This document shows, one piece after another, positions 7,966 to 16,569 of a DNA stretch of 64,000 nt. The stretch spans positions 124,001 to 188,000 of the forward strand of contig CAWFTU010000018.1 in the NCBI GenBank assembly GCA_963818725.1, in the 5' to 3' direction. Under the pieces are notes generated by a model. That model searched no databases and had not been told where the DNA came from. It saw only the letters and a program-made list of their open reading frames with translations. This DNA comes from DATFDN01 sp963818725 (lineage in GTDB: Bacteria; Pseudomonadota; Alphaproteobacteria; Acetobacterales; Acetobacteraceae). Position numbers and translations under genes: made by a program. The stretch's first letter is position 1. Every line of letters starts with the position of its first letter.

Positions 7966-9387
7966 GTAATTACCCACTCCTGTTTCGGGCGTAGCGATCA
8001 GGCCGTGACGGTCTGCAGGATGGTGTTGAAGACGCTGGTGCCCGGTTTGAGGCGAGCGGTATCGACGACGCTGCGTATGTCGGCCTCACCCTCGGCGGCC
8101 CACATGGCACGATAGCCATTGGTCACCTTGCGCTGGATCACCGAGGGCCGGAGGTCGCGCTCACAGGCGTTGTTGGTGGCCTCGACCTGGCCGGGCCAGT
8201 CGGCGAAGGTTAGGAGCTGATCGCGCGCTCGGCGCACCTTGTTCTGAAGTTCACGGGCCAAGTCGCAGGTGGTGGGTGCTGCCAGGATCGCGACCAGCCT
8301 GCCCGCCAGCGCGCGGCGCTTGGCGGCCAGGGTGGAGGCAGCCAGTTGTGAGATGCTGTCCGCCAACTCGAAGGCCGAGGCGAGCCAGAGCGTGAGCCGA
8401 AACGGCACGGGGTCGTCGCTCACTTCCAACACGTAGGCGACGTCGCGAGCCAGGTGCGCGAGGCAGGTCTGCTGGACTTGGCCATGGCCCTGCTGGGCCG
8501 AGTCGCGGTCCGACAGCCAGACTTCGGGCTGGTGGCCAGCCATCATCGCGTGCACGACCGCGGCGGCGCGGGTCGGGGCGGCGTGGTGCACCACGGCCTC
8601 CTTGCAGCGGAACACCCAGTGATAGGCGTTGCTGCCCTCAATCCGGACGCCTGTCTCGTCCGAGGCTACCACCTTGGCCTGCCGCAGGGCTGCGACGGCG
8701 TGCTCGCCCCTCGTCTTGCCATTCCATCCGGCTGCGCCGAATGGAACCTTCGGCAAGCCTCGCCCGGCCTGGAAGCAAGTCTGGGCGCGACGCAGCAGGT
8801 TCATCAGCCCGCCCTGGCTGATGGACAGGCCGAACAGGTCGGCCAGTGTCGCCTGCAGCCGCTCGTAGGACAGGCTCTGAAAGGTCTTGAGGTAGGTCGC
8901 CAGCGTGTGCAGGCGCGGGCCGAACGGCGTGCCTGTCGCGGCGGGCGGCGGCGCTGCCACGACCCGCGCCCCACAGCCGGGACACTGCACCGCCAAGCGT
9001 CGGTGGTGCTCGACGATTGGCTTGATCTCCGGCAGCTCAATCCGCTCGTGCACGCTCACCGCTTCGCTGGGCAGGTCGGGCGACAGCGCCCTGCGGCAGC
9101 ACGGGCATTGCTGCGGGGCGTGATCGACGACGCGGTCCACCTCCCTGCTGAGCGCCCGACTATGGCCTTCATGTCCGGGCTTGGCACCTCCGGGGCGGGC
9201 TTGCTCGCGACGCGCTTTGCGGTCTGTGGACGGCGGCTTGGACGAGGTGCGCGAGGTCTTCTCCGGCCGCTGCAGCCGCAGCACCAACTCGATCAGCTCG
9301 GCCTTGCTCAGGCGCTCCAGCTCGTCCCGCTGCATGCCCAAACTGCATCAGCAATGCCGCCCCGCCGCAAGGGGGGTGGGTAATTAC
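7966..9387 (-). mobile_element. IS66-family element of the single-gene ISBst12 type
   Basis: The element is 1422 bp. Both ends read inward as GTAATTACCCAC, followed by TCC on the left and CCC on the right. The 8-bp target CACCATGC is duplicated at 7958-7965 and 9388-9395. GTAA ends and an 8-bp duplication are the signature of IS66. Only one gene is present, with no tnpA or tnpB, as in the ISBst12 subgroup. Confidence 0.92.
7998..9341 (-). CDS. tnpC: IS66-family transposase (TnpC)
   Basis: A 447-residue protein. It starts with a leucine-rich helix (DELERLSKAELIELVLRLQ), continues with a basic linker (SSKPPSTDRKARREQ), a zinc-finger region with CPCC and CPGC, and then the DDE domain (VVASDETGVRIEG, WLSDRDSAQ, and ATNNACERDLRPSVIQRKV near the C-terminus). 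Length and order match the TnpC protein of ISBst12-like elements. The frame is intact, so the element may be mobile. Confidence 0.9.
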   Translation of the reverse strand: MGMQRDELERLSKAELIELVLRLQRPEKTSRTSSKPPSTDRKARREQARPGGAKPGHEGHSRALSREVDRVVDHAPQQCPCCRRALSPDLPSEAVSVHERIELPEIKPIVEHHRRLAVQCPGCGARVVAAPPPAATGTPFGPRLHTLATYLKTFQSLSYERLQATLADLFGLSISQGGLMNLLRRAQTCFQAGRGLPKVPFGAAGWNGKTRGEHAVAALRQAKVVASDETGVRIEGSNAYHWVFRCKEAVVHHAAPTRAAAVVHAMMAGHQPEVWLSDRDSAQQGHGQVQQTCLAHLARDVAYVLEVSDDPVPFRLTLWLASAFELADSISQLAASTLAAKRRALAGRLVAILAAPTTCDLARELQNKVRRARDQLLTFADWPGQVEATNNACERDLRPSVIQRKVTNGYRAMWAAEGEADIRSVVDTARLKPGTSVFNTILQTVTA

Positions 9388-9746
9388 CACCATGCTGTCT
9401 TCGCCTAGCTTGGTGAGGGTGCGGTGAACACCGTAGCCGCAGGGACCCGCTTCGTAACAGAACCTCAAGGGCCCGCCGGCCTGCCGCAGGCGTTTGACCA
9501 GCTTCTCCAGCGCCGCGGCGGTGTTGGGGAACGTGCCGTATGGCATGGCCTTCCCGACGTCTCCTGCGGCGGTGACCGCGACGACGATCGTGTCCTTGTG
9601 CACGTCCATACCAACAAATCGTGTGGGCTGCTCCATGACCCGTCTCCTGTGCCTGAGGCTCCACGCCAGACCTTCCGGCGCGACCCTCGATCAATGACAC
9701 ATGACGAGACGGGTCACCCCTTCAGGGCAGGAACGGACATGAGGTC

Positions 9747-9877
9747 TTCATCTGGCGCTCTCGTCTCCGGGTTGGCTGATGGGAGTTCTCGGCCCGGTTG
9801 TCGAGGCCCTTGTGCTGCCGGTGCTCGACGCCGGGCATGATCTCCTTCTTCGCGGCCCCGTAGCTGGCGAGCTTGTC
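9747..9877 (-). pseudogene. IS6-family transposase remnant
   Basis: The minus strand reads DKLASYGAAKKEIMPGVEHR and then the NRAENSHQPTRRRER signature, the C-terminal third of an IS6 transposase. It is closely related to the copy at 1953-2254. It is cut by IS110 at one end and joined at 9877/9878 to the C-terminal end of a serine recombinase gene at the other. Confidence 0.75.
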
Positions 9878-11459
9878 GCGAGTGTGGTTGCAATCCAAGC
9901 GGGGTCGTTGGGACGACGTGGCGGATGACCAACCTGCTCTCCTCGACAACGACCTGATCGATGACCGGGCGGAGGACGCTCTGCTTGGTCTCGAAGTGCG
10001 GGTCGATGAGCGCGTCGCGAATGCCGGCACAGAACGCCTCCAGCCCCTGCAACAGCCGGAGTTCCTGCTCACGTTCCGAGCGCTGCCGATGGACCTCGTC
10101 GAGCCGGGCTCGAAGGTGGCGGCCATGGTCCTCGATCCGTCGCCGGCGCTCCTGCAGCTCCGTGAGCGTGATCGCTGCTGCCTGGTAGGCGTCGATCAAG
10201 CGTTCTGTCTCGCGATCCGATGCCCTGAGCTGCCGCTCAATGCGCGCCCCCTCGCGCTCACCGGCACCATCGACAGCGGGATCGCCGCGGCTCTCCTCGA
10301 AGCGCGCCCGCAGCAAGTCTGGCTCGGACAGCAGCTTGGCGGTCCACTGCCAAACCTGGGCCTCGACGTGCGCTGCCGTGACGCTGTGACCGTCGCAAGC
10401 ACCACGGGCGTGACGCGGGTAGCGGGCCGATCAGATGTAGCGACGCTGACCAAGACCGTCGGTGGCACCAATCATCCGGCGGCCACACCGGCTGCAGACC
10501 AGCAGCGCACTCAGCAGGTATTCGTGCCGAGTGTTGTTCCGTCTCGCGCGTCGCCGGTTGTGCGCCAACTGCTCCTGAGCCAGGCGCCAGGTGTCCACAT
10601 CGATGATCGCCGGCACCGGGACGGGGATCCACTCCTGCGCCGGGCGCAGCGCGTGACTGGTGCGGCTACCCAACCCTGGGCTCATCAGGCCCGCCGCCAC
10701 GCGGGGATGGGTCCTGTCCACCGGGCAGTGCCGGTTATACCAGGCTTCGCCTTTGTAGGTCGTGCTGGATAGGATGCGGATGATCGTGCTCTGCGACCAG
10801 CCACGCCCACCCCCCTTGCGCGTCGGGACGCCGCGCTCGATCAGCCGCTTCTGGATCGCGTAGGAGCTCAGCTGCTCCTCGACCAGCCAGCGATACAGCT
10901 GGCGCACCACCGCCGCCTCGCGTTCCTCGACGGCAAGCCGCTGCGGTCCCGTTTCGGTCTCACGGAACAGGCGATAGCCGTAGGTTGGCGTGCCGCCCCA
11001 GTTGACCCGCCCTTGGCGAGCCCAGAACAAACGCCCCCTCCGTGTCCGCTCCGTGATGAGGGCGCGTTCATACTCGGCGAACACGCCCTGCATCTGCAGC
11101 AGCATCTGCTGCTCCGGGCTGTCGCCGAACGCGTGGTTGAGGAACACCGCCTCGCAGCCGGCGCGCCTGAACTCGTCGATTACCAGCACCTGGTAGGCAT
11201 AGTTGCGCGCCAGGCGATCGGGGGAGCAGACCAGCACGGCGGCACAGGTGCCTTCCGCGATGAGGTCACGCAACCGGTCGAGGCCGGGGCGAGCCAGCGT
11301 CGCGCCGCTGCGGCCGTCGTCGATGCAGATCAGATCGGGCAGCAAGTGCCAGCCGCGCGCCTCGGCAGCGCGGCGCAGGGCATCGACCTGGCTGTCGATG
11401 GTTTGCTCCTTCTCTTGCTTGTCCGATGAGACGCGGGCGTAGGCCGCCACCAGCTTCAA
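9878..11459 (-). pseudogene. Large serine recombinase with an in-frame stop and a truncated C-terminus
   Basis: Site-specific recombinase of the resolvase/integrase superfamily. The catalytic domain starts at a TTG at 11459 (LKLVAAYARVSSDKQEKEQT, with the nucleophilic serine near residue 11). It contains CIDDGRSG, VCSPDRLARN and the E-helix AEYERALITERTRRG, followed by the recombinase domain (YGYRLF to TTYKGEAWYNR) and a zinc ribbon (LLVCSRCGRRM). A TGA at 10431-10433 interrupts the ribbon where a cysteine codon is expected, and the same frame continues with SARYPRHARGAC and a coiled coil. The 3' end is fused to an IS6 remnant at 9877. A longer ATG start at 11582 is possible. Confidence 0.8.
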
Positions 11460-11814
11460 AGCACCCGGCGGCGGTCCCGCGATAGGTCTGGTTTCAGGGT
11501 AGCGGCCACTGTTTGCGGCCTGGAACGGCACGTTTGCAGCAGATCGAGGGCTTGCCAGACCCGGCGCTTGGCGTCTCGACATGGTATGCGCTCGCCTACA
11601 ACGGCGACCAACGGGTCAGCACTGCCGCCTGTCGCCGAACCGGTGTCCTTGGCTTCGGATCGCATGCGCCGCCTCCCTTCGCGCGCAGGCGCGCGAAGGG
11701 AACAACCAACCAGCCGCCCGTCATCCTGTCCGCGAAAGAAGCGAGCGAACCTTGCTGCTGGCAGCTACGCCCGCGGCTGAATGCGCCGCCACTGGATCGG
11801 CTGTCTCACCTCGA
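11460..11814. other. Stretch upstream of the recombinase, no clear gene
   Basis: A 69-codon minus-strand frame (11456-11665) ends in a TGA overlapping the recombinase TTG start, but it has no recognisable content. The only clear structure is the hairpin at 11675-11700. If the recombinase belongs to an integrative element, its attachment site could lie here, but I cannot identify one. Confidence 0.3.
11675..11700. repeat. Perfect 12-bp hairpin
   Basis: CCCTTCGCGCGC at 11675-11686 and its exact reverse complement at 11689-11700 are separated by two bases. No T-tract follows on either strand, so it is not a typical terminator. It lies 216 bp upstream of the recombinase start and could be a protein-binding site or a remnant of an element end. 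Confidence 0.5.
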
Positions 11815-12806
11815 TAGCTGGTTGCGAGTTTTGCTGCTTGCCTAACTCACTGTATTATATGAGATAGTTGGACTTTCCGGCGCACACCGCTCAGGCTTCT
11901 CATGAAGCCATTTCCGGATGAGCACGATGACAGAAAGCCCCACCACAACGCCGATTCCGGTTCAGCTCTCTGAGCCGGAGTTCGTCGCATTTATCTTCCC
12001 GCACCTGTCGATGCCCAGGCGCGGGCCGAAATGCAAACTAGGCTATCACCGCGTCTTCAATCTGATTCTGCGGGTACTCTACACGGGCATGCAATGGAAG
12101 TGCCTGCCGGTGCCACGAACAGACGATCGGACCGCCGTAATCCACTACACGACAATCTACAAAGTGTTCGCCAGATGGTCCGACGATGGCTCGCTCGATC
12201 AGGCCTTCCTCGCCAGCGTGCGGCATCTGGCGGAGCAACACCACCTCGATCTCAGCGTCCCTCACGGCGATGGCTCCAACACCGCCGCGAAGAAAGGTGG
12301 CGATGGCATCGGCTATTCCGGCCACAAACATCAGAAGGGCGAGAAGGTCCTCGCGATCGTCGAGAACAACGGCTTTGTGTTGGCTCCGCTTCCTGTGGCG
12401 CCGGCGAATGAAGCCGATACCGTGCTCCTCTCGGAGGGGTTGAACGCCTTGAAGCGCGTGGCCAGGCTGACGGATCTGAAGATCGATGGCTCGTATCTCA
12501 ATCTCGATGGCGGGTTCGATTCCAGGCACAACCGCAAGGCAATCTTCAACGCCGGGCTGGTTCCAAACATCAAGGAAAACCCGCGCAACCGGAAGACCCC
12601 GAAGCGGGGGCGGAAGCGGTTGTTCAATGCCGCCATCCATTCGTTGCGGCTATGCGTAGAGCGAACCTTCGCGTGGGAGGATAAATTCAAGCGGTTGCTG
12701 CTGCGCTTTGAGTTCAAACAGCAACGGCACTACGGTATGAAACTGATGGCGTACACGTTGATCAATCTGAGGCATTTCTGTGGTGCCTGAAACTTGCAAC
12801 CAGCTA
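11815..12806 (+). mobile_element. IS5-family insertion sequence
   Basis: Terminal inverted repeats TAGCTGGTTGCGAGTTT (left) and its near-complement on the right differ at one position. The element is about 990 bp with one gene. TA at both ends could be a 2-bp duplication or part of the repeat. The right flank is the inside of an IS1380 gene and the left flank is unrelated, so DNA next to the element has been deleted. Confidence 0.75.
11918..12790 (+). CDS. IS5-family transposase (DDE)
   Basis: A 290-residue protein. It has an N-terminal helix-turn-helix region (LGYHRVFNLILRVLYTGMQW), then the DDE_Tnp_1 domain with DGSNTAAKKGGDGIGYSGHK around the first Asp, LPVAPANEADTVLLSEGL, the DGGFDSRHNRK segment around the second Asp, and the CVERTFAWEDKFKRLLLRFE segment carrying the catalytic Glu. 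The frame is intact and bounded by paired terminal repeats, so the element may be functional. The subgroup within IS5 is uncertain. Confidence 0.82.
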   Translation: MSTMTESPTTTPIPVQLSEPEFVAFIFPHLSMPRRGPKCKLGYHRVFNLILRVLYTGMQWKCLPVPRTDDRTAVIHYTTIYKVFARWSDDGSLDQAFLASVRHLAEQHHLDLSVPHGDGSNTAAKKGGDGIGYSGHKHQKGEKVLAIVENNGFVLAPLPVAPANEADTVLLSEGLNALKRVARLTDLKIDGSYLNLDGGFDSRHNRKAIFNAGLVPNIKENPRNRKTPKRGRKRLFNAAIHSLRLCVERTFAWEDKFKRLLLRFEFKQQRHYGMKLMAYTLINLRHFCGA

Positions 12807-13781
12807 AAAATCAGCCACGATCCGGCGGCGATCGAGCGGTTGTTGGTGGATCTGTTCCTGGAGGCGCATCGGCGCGCGCCGGCGCAGATCACGCTCGATC
12901 TCGACGCCACCGATGATCCGCTGCACGGGAATCAGGAAGGCCGCTTCTTCCACGGCTATTACGACTGCTACTGTTACCTGCCGCTCTACGTCTTCTGCGG
13001 CCGTCATCTGCTGGCGGCCAAGCTGCGGCGCTCGAACATCGACGGTTCGGCCGGCGCGGTCGAGGAGGTTGCCCGATTGGTCGCGCAAATCCGCCGGCGC
13101 TGGCCACGCGTGTGCATCCTGCTGCGCGGCGATTCCGGCTTTGCCCGCGAGGCGCTGATGGCCTGGTGCGAGGCCAACCGGGTGGACTATGTGTTCGGTC
13201 TGGCCCGCAACGACCGGCTGGAGGAGGCGATCAAGCCCGAACTGCTGACCGCGTCGATTGAGAGCTTGCGGACCGGCAGGCCGGCGCGGTGCTTCCGGGA
13301 TTTTACGTGGTCGACGCTGGACAGTTGGAGCCGCCAACGCCGGGTCATCGGCAAGGCCGAGGTGACCGGCGGCGAGGCCAATCCCCGGTTTGTCGTCACC
13401 TCGCTCAAGCCGGCCGAAGTCGGCGGGCGGCATCTCTACGAGCGGGTCTACTGCGCGCGCGGCGAGATGGAGAACCGCATCAAGGAATGCCAGCTCGACC
13501 TGTTCGCCGACCGGACCTCGGCGGCGACGATGCGCGCCAACCAGCTCCGCTTGTGGTTCGCGTCCATGGCCTATGTGCTGCTCTGCGCCTTGCGGCGCAT
13601 CGGTCTGGCGCACACGCAATTCGCCCGAGCGACCTGCGGCACCATCCGGCTCAAGCTGCTGAAGATCGGCGCCCTGGTGCGGGTCAGCGTGCGGCGGATC
13701 AAGGCGGCGATGGCCTCGGCCTGTCCCTATCAGCACGAGTTCGCCTTGGCCCACGCCATGCTCAGAAACGCCACTGCCTGA
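12807..13781 (+). pseudogene. IS1380-family transposase, 5'-truncated
   Basis: The retained part runs from KISHDPAAIERLLVDLF through the LDLDATDDPLHGNQEGRFFH segment, CILLRGDSGFAREALM, and the ENRIKECQLDLFADRTS motif to the normal C-terminus. About 135 N-terminal residues present in the copy at 59265-60644 are missing. The open frame picks up a GTG or ATG-like start inside the IS5 element (from 12780), so a shortened protein could be made but would lack the N-terminal domain. Confidence 0.88.
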
Positions 13782-13960
13782 CACGAACCAGCCAGCGCAC
13801 AGCCGACATCACACCCCGCACCCACGCTGCCCGCCGGGCGGCGCCGGCGCGGTCTCGCCGAGCCTCGCGCCCATAGCGCCCGCCCCGCCTCACTTCACGA
13901 ATGCACGCCGGCGGAGCGCCATTCAAACGACAAGCGCTCGCCCGTATGAGAAATGCGGGC
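12807..13960 (+). mobile_element. IS1380-family element, 3' two-thirds only
   Basis: By eye this stretch is identical to 59670-60823, the corresponding part of the complete IS1380 copy, including the right end that reads AGAAATGCGGGC. The left part of the element is missing and replaced by an IS5-family element, which points to deletion next to that insertion. Confidence 0.9.
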
Positions 13961-13962
13961 TA

Positions 13963-14825
13963 GGGTCTGTCATCCCTTGAATACCTTCATTCTTCCGGCC
14001 ACCGTCCTGTCATTTTGGAACGGAAGTGAACAATGCAGGTGCTGAGCGACGCGCAATGGAACGTGCTGCAGCCGCTGATCGACGCGGTTCGCCCGCACGG
14101 GAAGACGGCACACCACGATCTGCGGCGGACGATCGAGGCCATCCTCTGGCGGCACCAGAACGGCGCCAAGTGGCGCAGCATTCCCGCCGAGCTGGGGCCG
14201 TGGTGGGGGGCGGCGCAGACCTTCATCCGATGGGCCAAGAAAGGCGTCTGGGAGAGGCTGCTGGGGCTGGTTCAGGAGGCCGGGGTCAGCTTCGGCATGG
14301 TGTTCCTGGACGGCACGGGCATCCGGGCGCATCAGAAGGCGGCGGGCCGCTGTCAAAAAGGGTGCGACGCCGCCCAGCGCGACCGCCGGGAGGCGCTGGG
14401 CCGCTCTCGTGGCGGCTATGGCACCAAGGCGTGCGTGATTGCCGACGGGTCTGGACGCGCCGTTGCCTTCGCCCTCGCCCCCGGCCAGGCGCATGAGCTG
14501 CCCCTGGCTCCCGGTTTGCTCGGCTGCCTGTCCGACATCCCGGGCTGGGTGATCGGCGATCGTGGGCTTGCTTCCCACGCCTTCCGCGACCTGGTCTGGG
14601 ACAGCGGCGCGCGCCCCGCGATCCCGTCCAAGCGCAACGAAGAGCCGGTCGCTTGCCCGCCATGGATCTACCAGAACCGCAACCTCGTCGAGCGTCTGTG
14701 GGGACGGCTGAAGGAGTGGCGCGCCGTCGCCACCCGCTACGAAAAGACCGCTCGCTCCTTCATGGGCGTGCTATGCATGGCAGCAACAATCGACTGGATC
14801 AAAGTCCCCAAGAGCTAACGGACCC
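13963..14825 (+). mobile_element. IS5-family (IS427-type) insertion sequence
   Basis: The element is 863 bp. Ends read inward as GGGTCTGT and GGGTCCGT, flanked on both sides by TA (13961-13962 and 14826-14827), the 2-bp duplication typical of the IS427 group. It sits directly after the right end of the truncated IS1380. Confidence 0.82.
14033..14818 (+). CDS. IS5-family (IS427-type) transposase
   Basis: A 261-residue single-frame transposase; in many IS427 relatives the same protein is made from two overlapping frames. Recognisable parts: the N-terminal LSDAQWNVLQPLI, the WRHQNGAKWRSIPAELGPWW block, the first catalytic Asp in MVFLDGTGIRAHQKAAG, the second in WVIGDRGLASHAFRD, and the C-terminal IYQNRNLVERLWGRLKEWR block with the catalytic Glu. 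The frame is intact. Confidence 0.88.
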   Translation: MQVLSDAQWNVLQPLIDAVRPHGKTAHHDLRRTIEAILWRHQNGAKWRSIPAELGPWWGAAQTFIRWAKKGVWERLLGLVQEAGVSFGMVFLDGTGIRAHQKAAGRCQKGCDAAQRDRREALGRSRGGYGTKACVIADGSGRAVAFALAPGQAHELPLAPGLLGCLSDIPGWVIGDRGLASHAFRDLVWDSGARPAIPSKRNEEPVACPPWIYQNRNLVERLWGRLKEWRAVATRYEKTARSFMGVLCMAATIDWIKVPKS

Positions 14826-14827
14826 TA

Positions 14828-15091
14828 GTTCTGGGGCCTGCACGCGTGACTTGAAGGGCATCCCCCGCGTGCTTCACGATTTCGGGCTCGGAACTCGCGC
14901 CTCGTGCATCGGACGCCAGCGCAGCCGCTGGACCTGGTGTTCCGCCCTGCCAGGATCGTGCTCCTTCGTCGCGACATGCGGTAGAGCCGAGTGGTTTCGT
15001 GAAAACCGCGCGCCGGGCGGAGGGCCACCGCATCACACACGTCCATGGCATGCCTTCCTGCTGTGAACCGCCTGGTGGAAAGGGGACGAGC
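14828..15091. other. Intergenic region upstream of the histidine kinase
   Basis: 264 bp with no supported gene. It should contain the promoter of the kinase gene. A purine-rich ribosome-binding site (GGAAAGGGGACG) lies just before the ATG at 15092. Confidence 0.35.
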
Positions 15092-15817
15092 ATGATCGAA
15101 AGTAGTGTCGCCAGCCGGGAAGCGGATCACCGCATTCGGAACAGCCTCCTGATGGTGGCAAGCACGCTCCAACTGCGTGCCAGGCGCACTTCCGACAGCC
15201 TGGCAGCCTCCGCGCTGATGGACGCCGCCTCCTCGGTGTCCGCAATAGCACTCGTGCACGACCTACTTACGAAGACGTGCCGATCAGGTCGACTGCAACT
15301 TGACGTCTATCTCTCCACCCTTTGTGAGGGCCTCAACCACACGCACCCGTTCGAAAATCGAGTCGTTCTCCGAACAAGAATTCAGCCGCGCGAAACGGGC
15401 TACTGGATCTCCGCGGAAAACGGGACGCGAATTGGCCAGGCCGTTTGCGAACTCATCAGCAATGCGGCCCGCCACGGATTCCCGGGCGATCGTGCGGGGA
15501 GGATTGAGGTAGCGCTGGCTGTGGTCGGCCGCCACCTGATGTGTGTCATCACCGATGACGGCGTCGGCTGTGAAGCGACAAACGGGGCGCTCGTGACGCG
15601 CGGTGGCCTTGGCCTCCGGATTATCGACGCGCTTGTCGCCTCATGTGGTGGCGAATGGCACCGTTCGTCCGACGATAGCGGCACGACAGTAACCATAAAT
15701 GCCCCAATGGATGACACCGCATTGCGAGCCTTGGCAGCAGCCGAAGACCAGGACCCGACGTGCAGTTGGCGACCATCGGGACCCGACTTGGATCATGCAA
15801 TCCTTCACAGCGTCTGA
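15092..15817 (+). CDS. Sensor histidine kinase, HisKA_2/HATPase type, no sensor domain
   Basis: A 241-residue protein from an ATG with a strong purine-rich site; a longer frame from 14999 has no conserved content. The phosphoacceptor region is EADHRIRNSLLMVASTLQLR with His13. The ATPase domain has the N box (AVCELISNAARHGF), the DDGVGCE segment and the GGLGLRIIDAL segment. There is no transmembrane or PAS sensor domain, so signal input must come from a partner protein or the domain is missing. No response regulator is adjacent. HisKA_2 kinases are common in alphaproteobacterial light and general-stress signalling, but the role here is unknown. Confidence 0.85.
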   Translation: MIESSVASREADHRIRNSLLMVASTLQLRARRTSDSLAASALMDAASSVSAIALVHDLLTKTCRSGRLQLDVYLSTLCEGLNHTHPFENRVVLRTRIQPRETGYWISAENGTRIGQAVCELISNAARHGFPGDRAGRIEVALAVVGRHLMCVITDDGVGCEATNGALVTRGGLGLRIIDALVASCGGEWHRSSDDSGTTVTINAPMDDTALRALAAAEDQDPTCSWRPSGPDLDHAILHSV

Positions 15818-16026
15818 CGCCGGATGACGTACTGCCATTCGCGCGATATCCTCCGGCCTCATCGGTAGCCACCGAAAAGCCTCAACACGAACCCATGTAT
15901 CGCCATGAACTGGCGTTGGTGTGCGTCAGTCCCTAGCGTGCCTATCTGCCAACCGACGCTGTGCCCTCTACCGGGATGGACGGCAACCGATCTTCTGGTC
16001 GACCTGGGGCGTATCGGAACCGACGC
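15818..16026. other. Intergenic, convergent
   Basis: 209 bp between the 3' ends of the kinase gene and the RES toxin gene. No gene or clear terminator hairpin was recognised. Confidence 0.3.
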
Positions 16027-16569
16027 TCACGTGGCTTGGCGTAGCCAGGAGGCCTGGTCGCGCGGCAACTCCGAAAGCGGATCGAGGTGCCGAACGGCAG
16101 GAGCCCCGTCCTGGTTCCATCGCCAGAGCACGAGGTTGGACCCGGACGCCTGGACCGAGGGCACGCGCACGCCTTGCCAACCTGCGGCAAAAGCGGCAGC
16201 GGAGAAGTCCCAACATCTGGGACGTGATCGCTCAATGTCCCGCGCGCGTTTCCAGGGCTGCCGGAGAAAGGCTTCATCCATGCCTAAGGCATCCCTGACA
16301 TCCACCTCGGCAAGGTCCAGGATACCAGACGCCTTCACGTCGTAGGCCGTCAGCGTGCCGGGCCGGGGCAGGTCCTGCTGGTACTCGGCAATGGCAACTG
16401 CGTGGCTATCCGAGAGATAGAGGGCGGCTTGCCCCGGCTCGTTCCAGCGACCGCCGGCGCGTGCCGCACCAGCGCCCGATAAGGGATCGAACGCCCAGCG
16501 GGGTGCGAGCATGCGCCAGAACCGGCCGTTGACATCGACGCTTCGAGCGGCATCGAACTGCCACGTCAC
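16027..16569 (-). CDS. RES-domain toxin
   Basis: A 180-residue RES protein. The domain is visible as FWRMLAPRWAFDPLSGAGAA, GGRWNEPGQAALYLSDSHAVAIAEY and the C-terminal VRVPSVQASGSNLVLWRW. The conserved Arg, Tyr and Glu positions of the NAD-consuming RES fold are present (R in RFWR, Y in ALYLS, E in AIAEY). RES toxins deplete NAD and are paired with Xre/ParS-type antitoxins. The start overlaps the antitoxin stop by 4 bp (ATGA), so the genes are translationally coupled. Confidence 0.85.
   Translation of the reverse strand: MTWQFDAARSVDVNGRFWRMLAPRWAFDPLSGAGAARAGGRWNEPGQAALYLSDSHAVAIAEYQQDLPRPGTLTAYDVKASGILDLAEVDVRDALGMDEAFLRQPWKRARDIERSRPRCWDFSAAAFAAGWQGVRVPSVQASGSNLVLWRWNQDGAPAVRHLDPLSELPRDQASWLRQAT

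Larger units (their letters stand above)
6935..9636 (-). pseudogene. IS110-family transposase, split by IS66 insertion
   Basis: The N-terminal part (MEQPTRFVGMDVHKDT through LGEDSMV, 9636 to about 9388) and the C-terminal part (MVVAPSMTPRKSGERQKND onward, 7963 to 6935) are separated by the IS66 element. Neither half can be active alone because the DEDD catalytic residues are split from the rest of the protein. The residual reading frame from 9636 runs into IS66 sequence. Confidence 0.88.
6852..9746 (-). mobile_element. IS110-family element, copy 2, interrupted by an IS66 element
   Basis: Nearly identical to 489-1952 on both sides of a 1422-bp insert. Removing the insert and one 8-bp duplication leaves about 1465 bp, matching copy 1. 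Like copy 1 it ends inside the 3' part of an IS6-family gene remnant. The few base differences from copy 1 indicate a fairly recent duplication or independent recent insertions. Confidence 0.8.

Noticed and set aside
11456..11665. 69-codon ORF overlapping the serine recombinase start
   Set aside because: The overlap is suggestive, but the sequence has no recognisable content and could be chance in GC-rich DNA.
11675..11700. Rho-independent terminator
   Set aside because: The hairpin is perfect but has no T-run on either side, and no gene ends next to it on the correct strand.
12804..13784. Minus-strand frame over IS1380, repeated at 59355-60647
   Set aside because: Antisense to the IS1380 transposase in both copies, with no domain content; duplicated only because the IS is duplicated.
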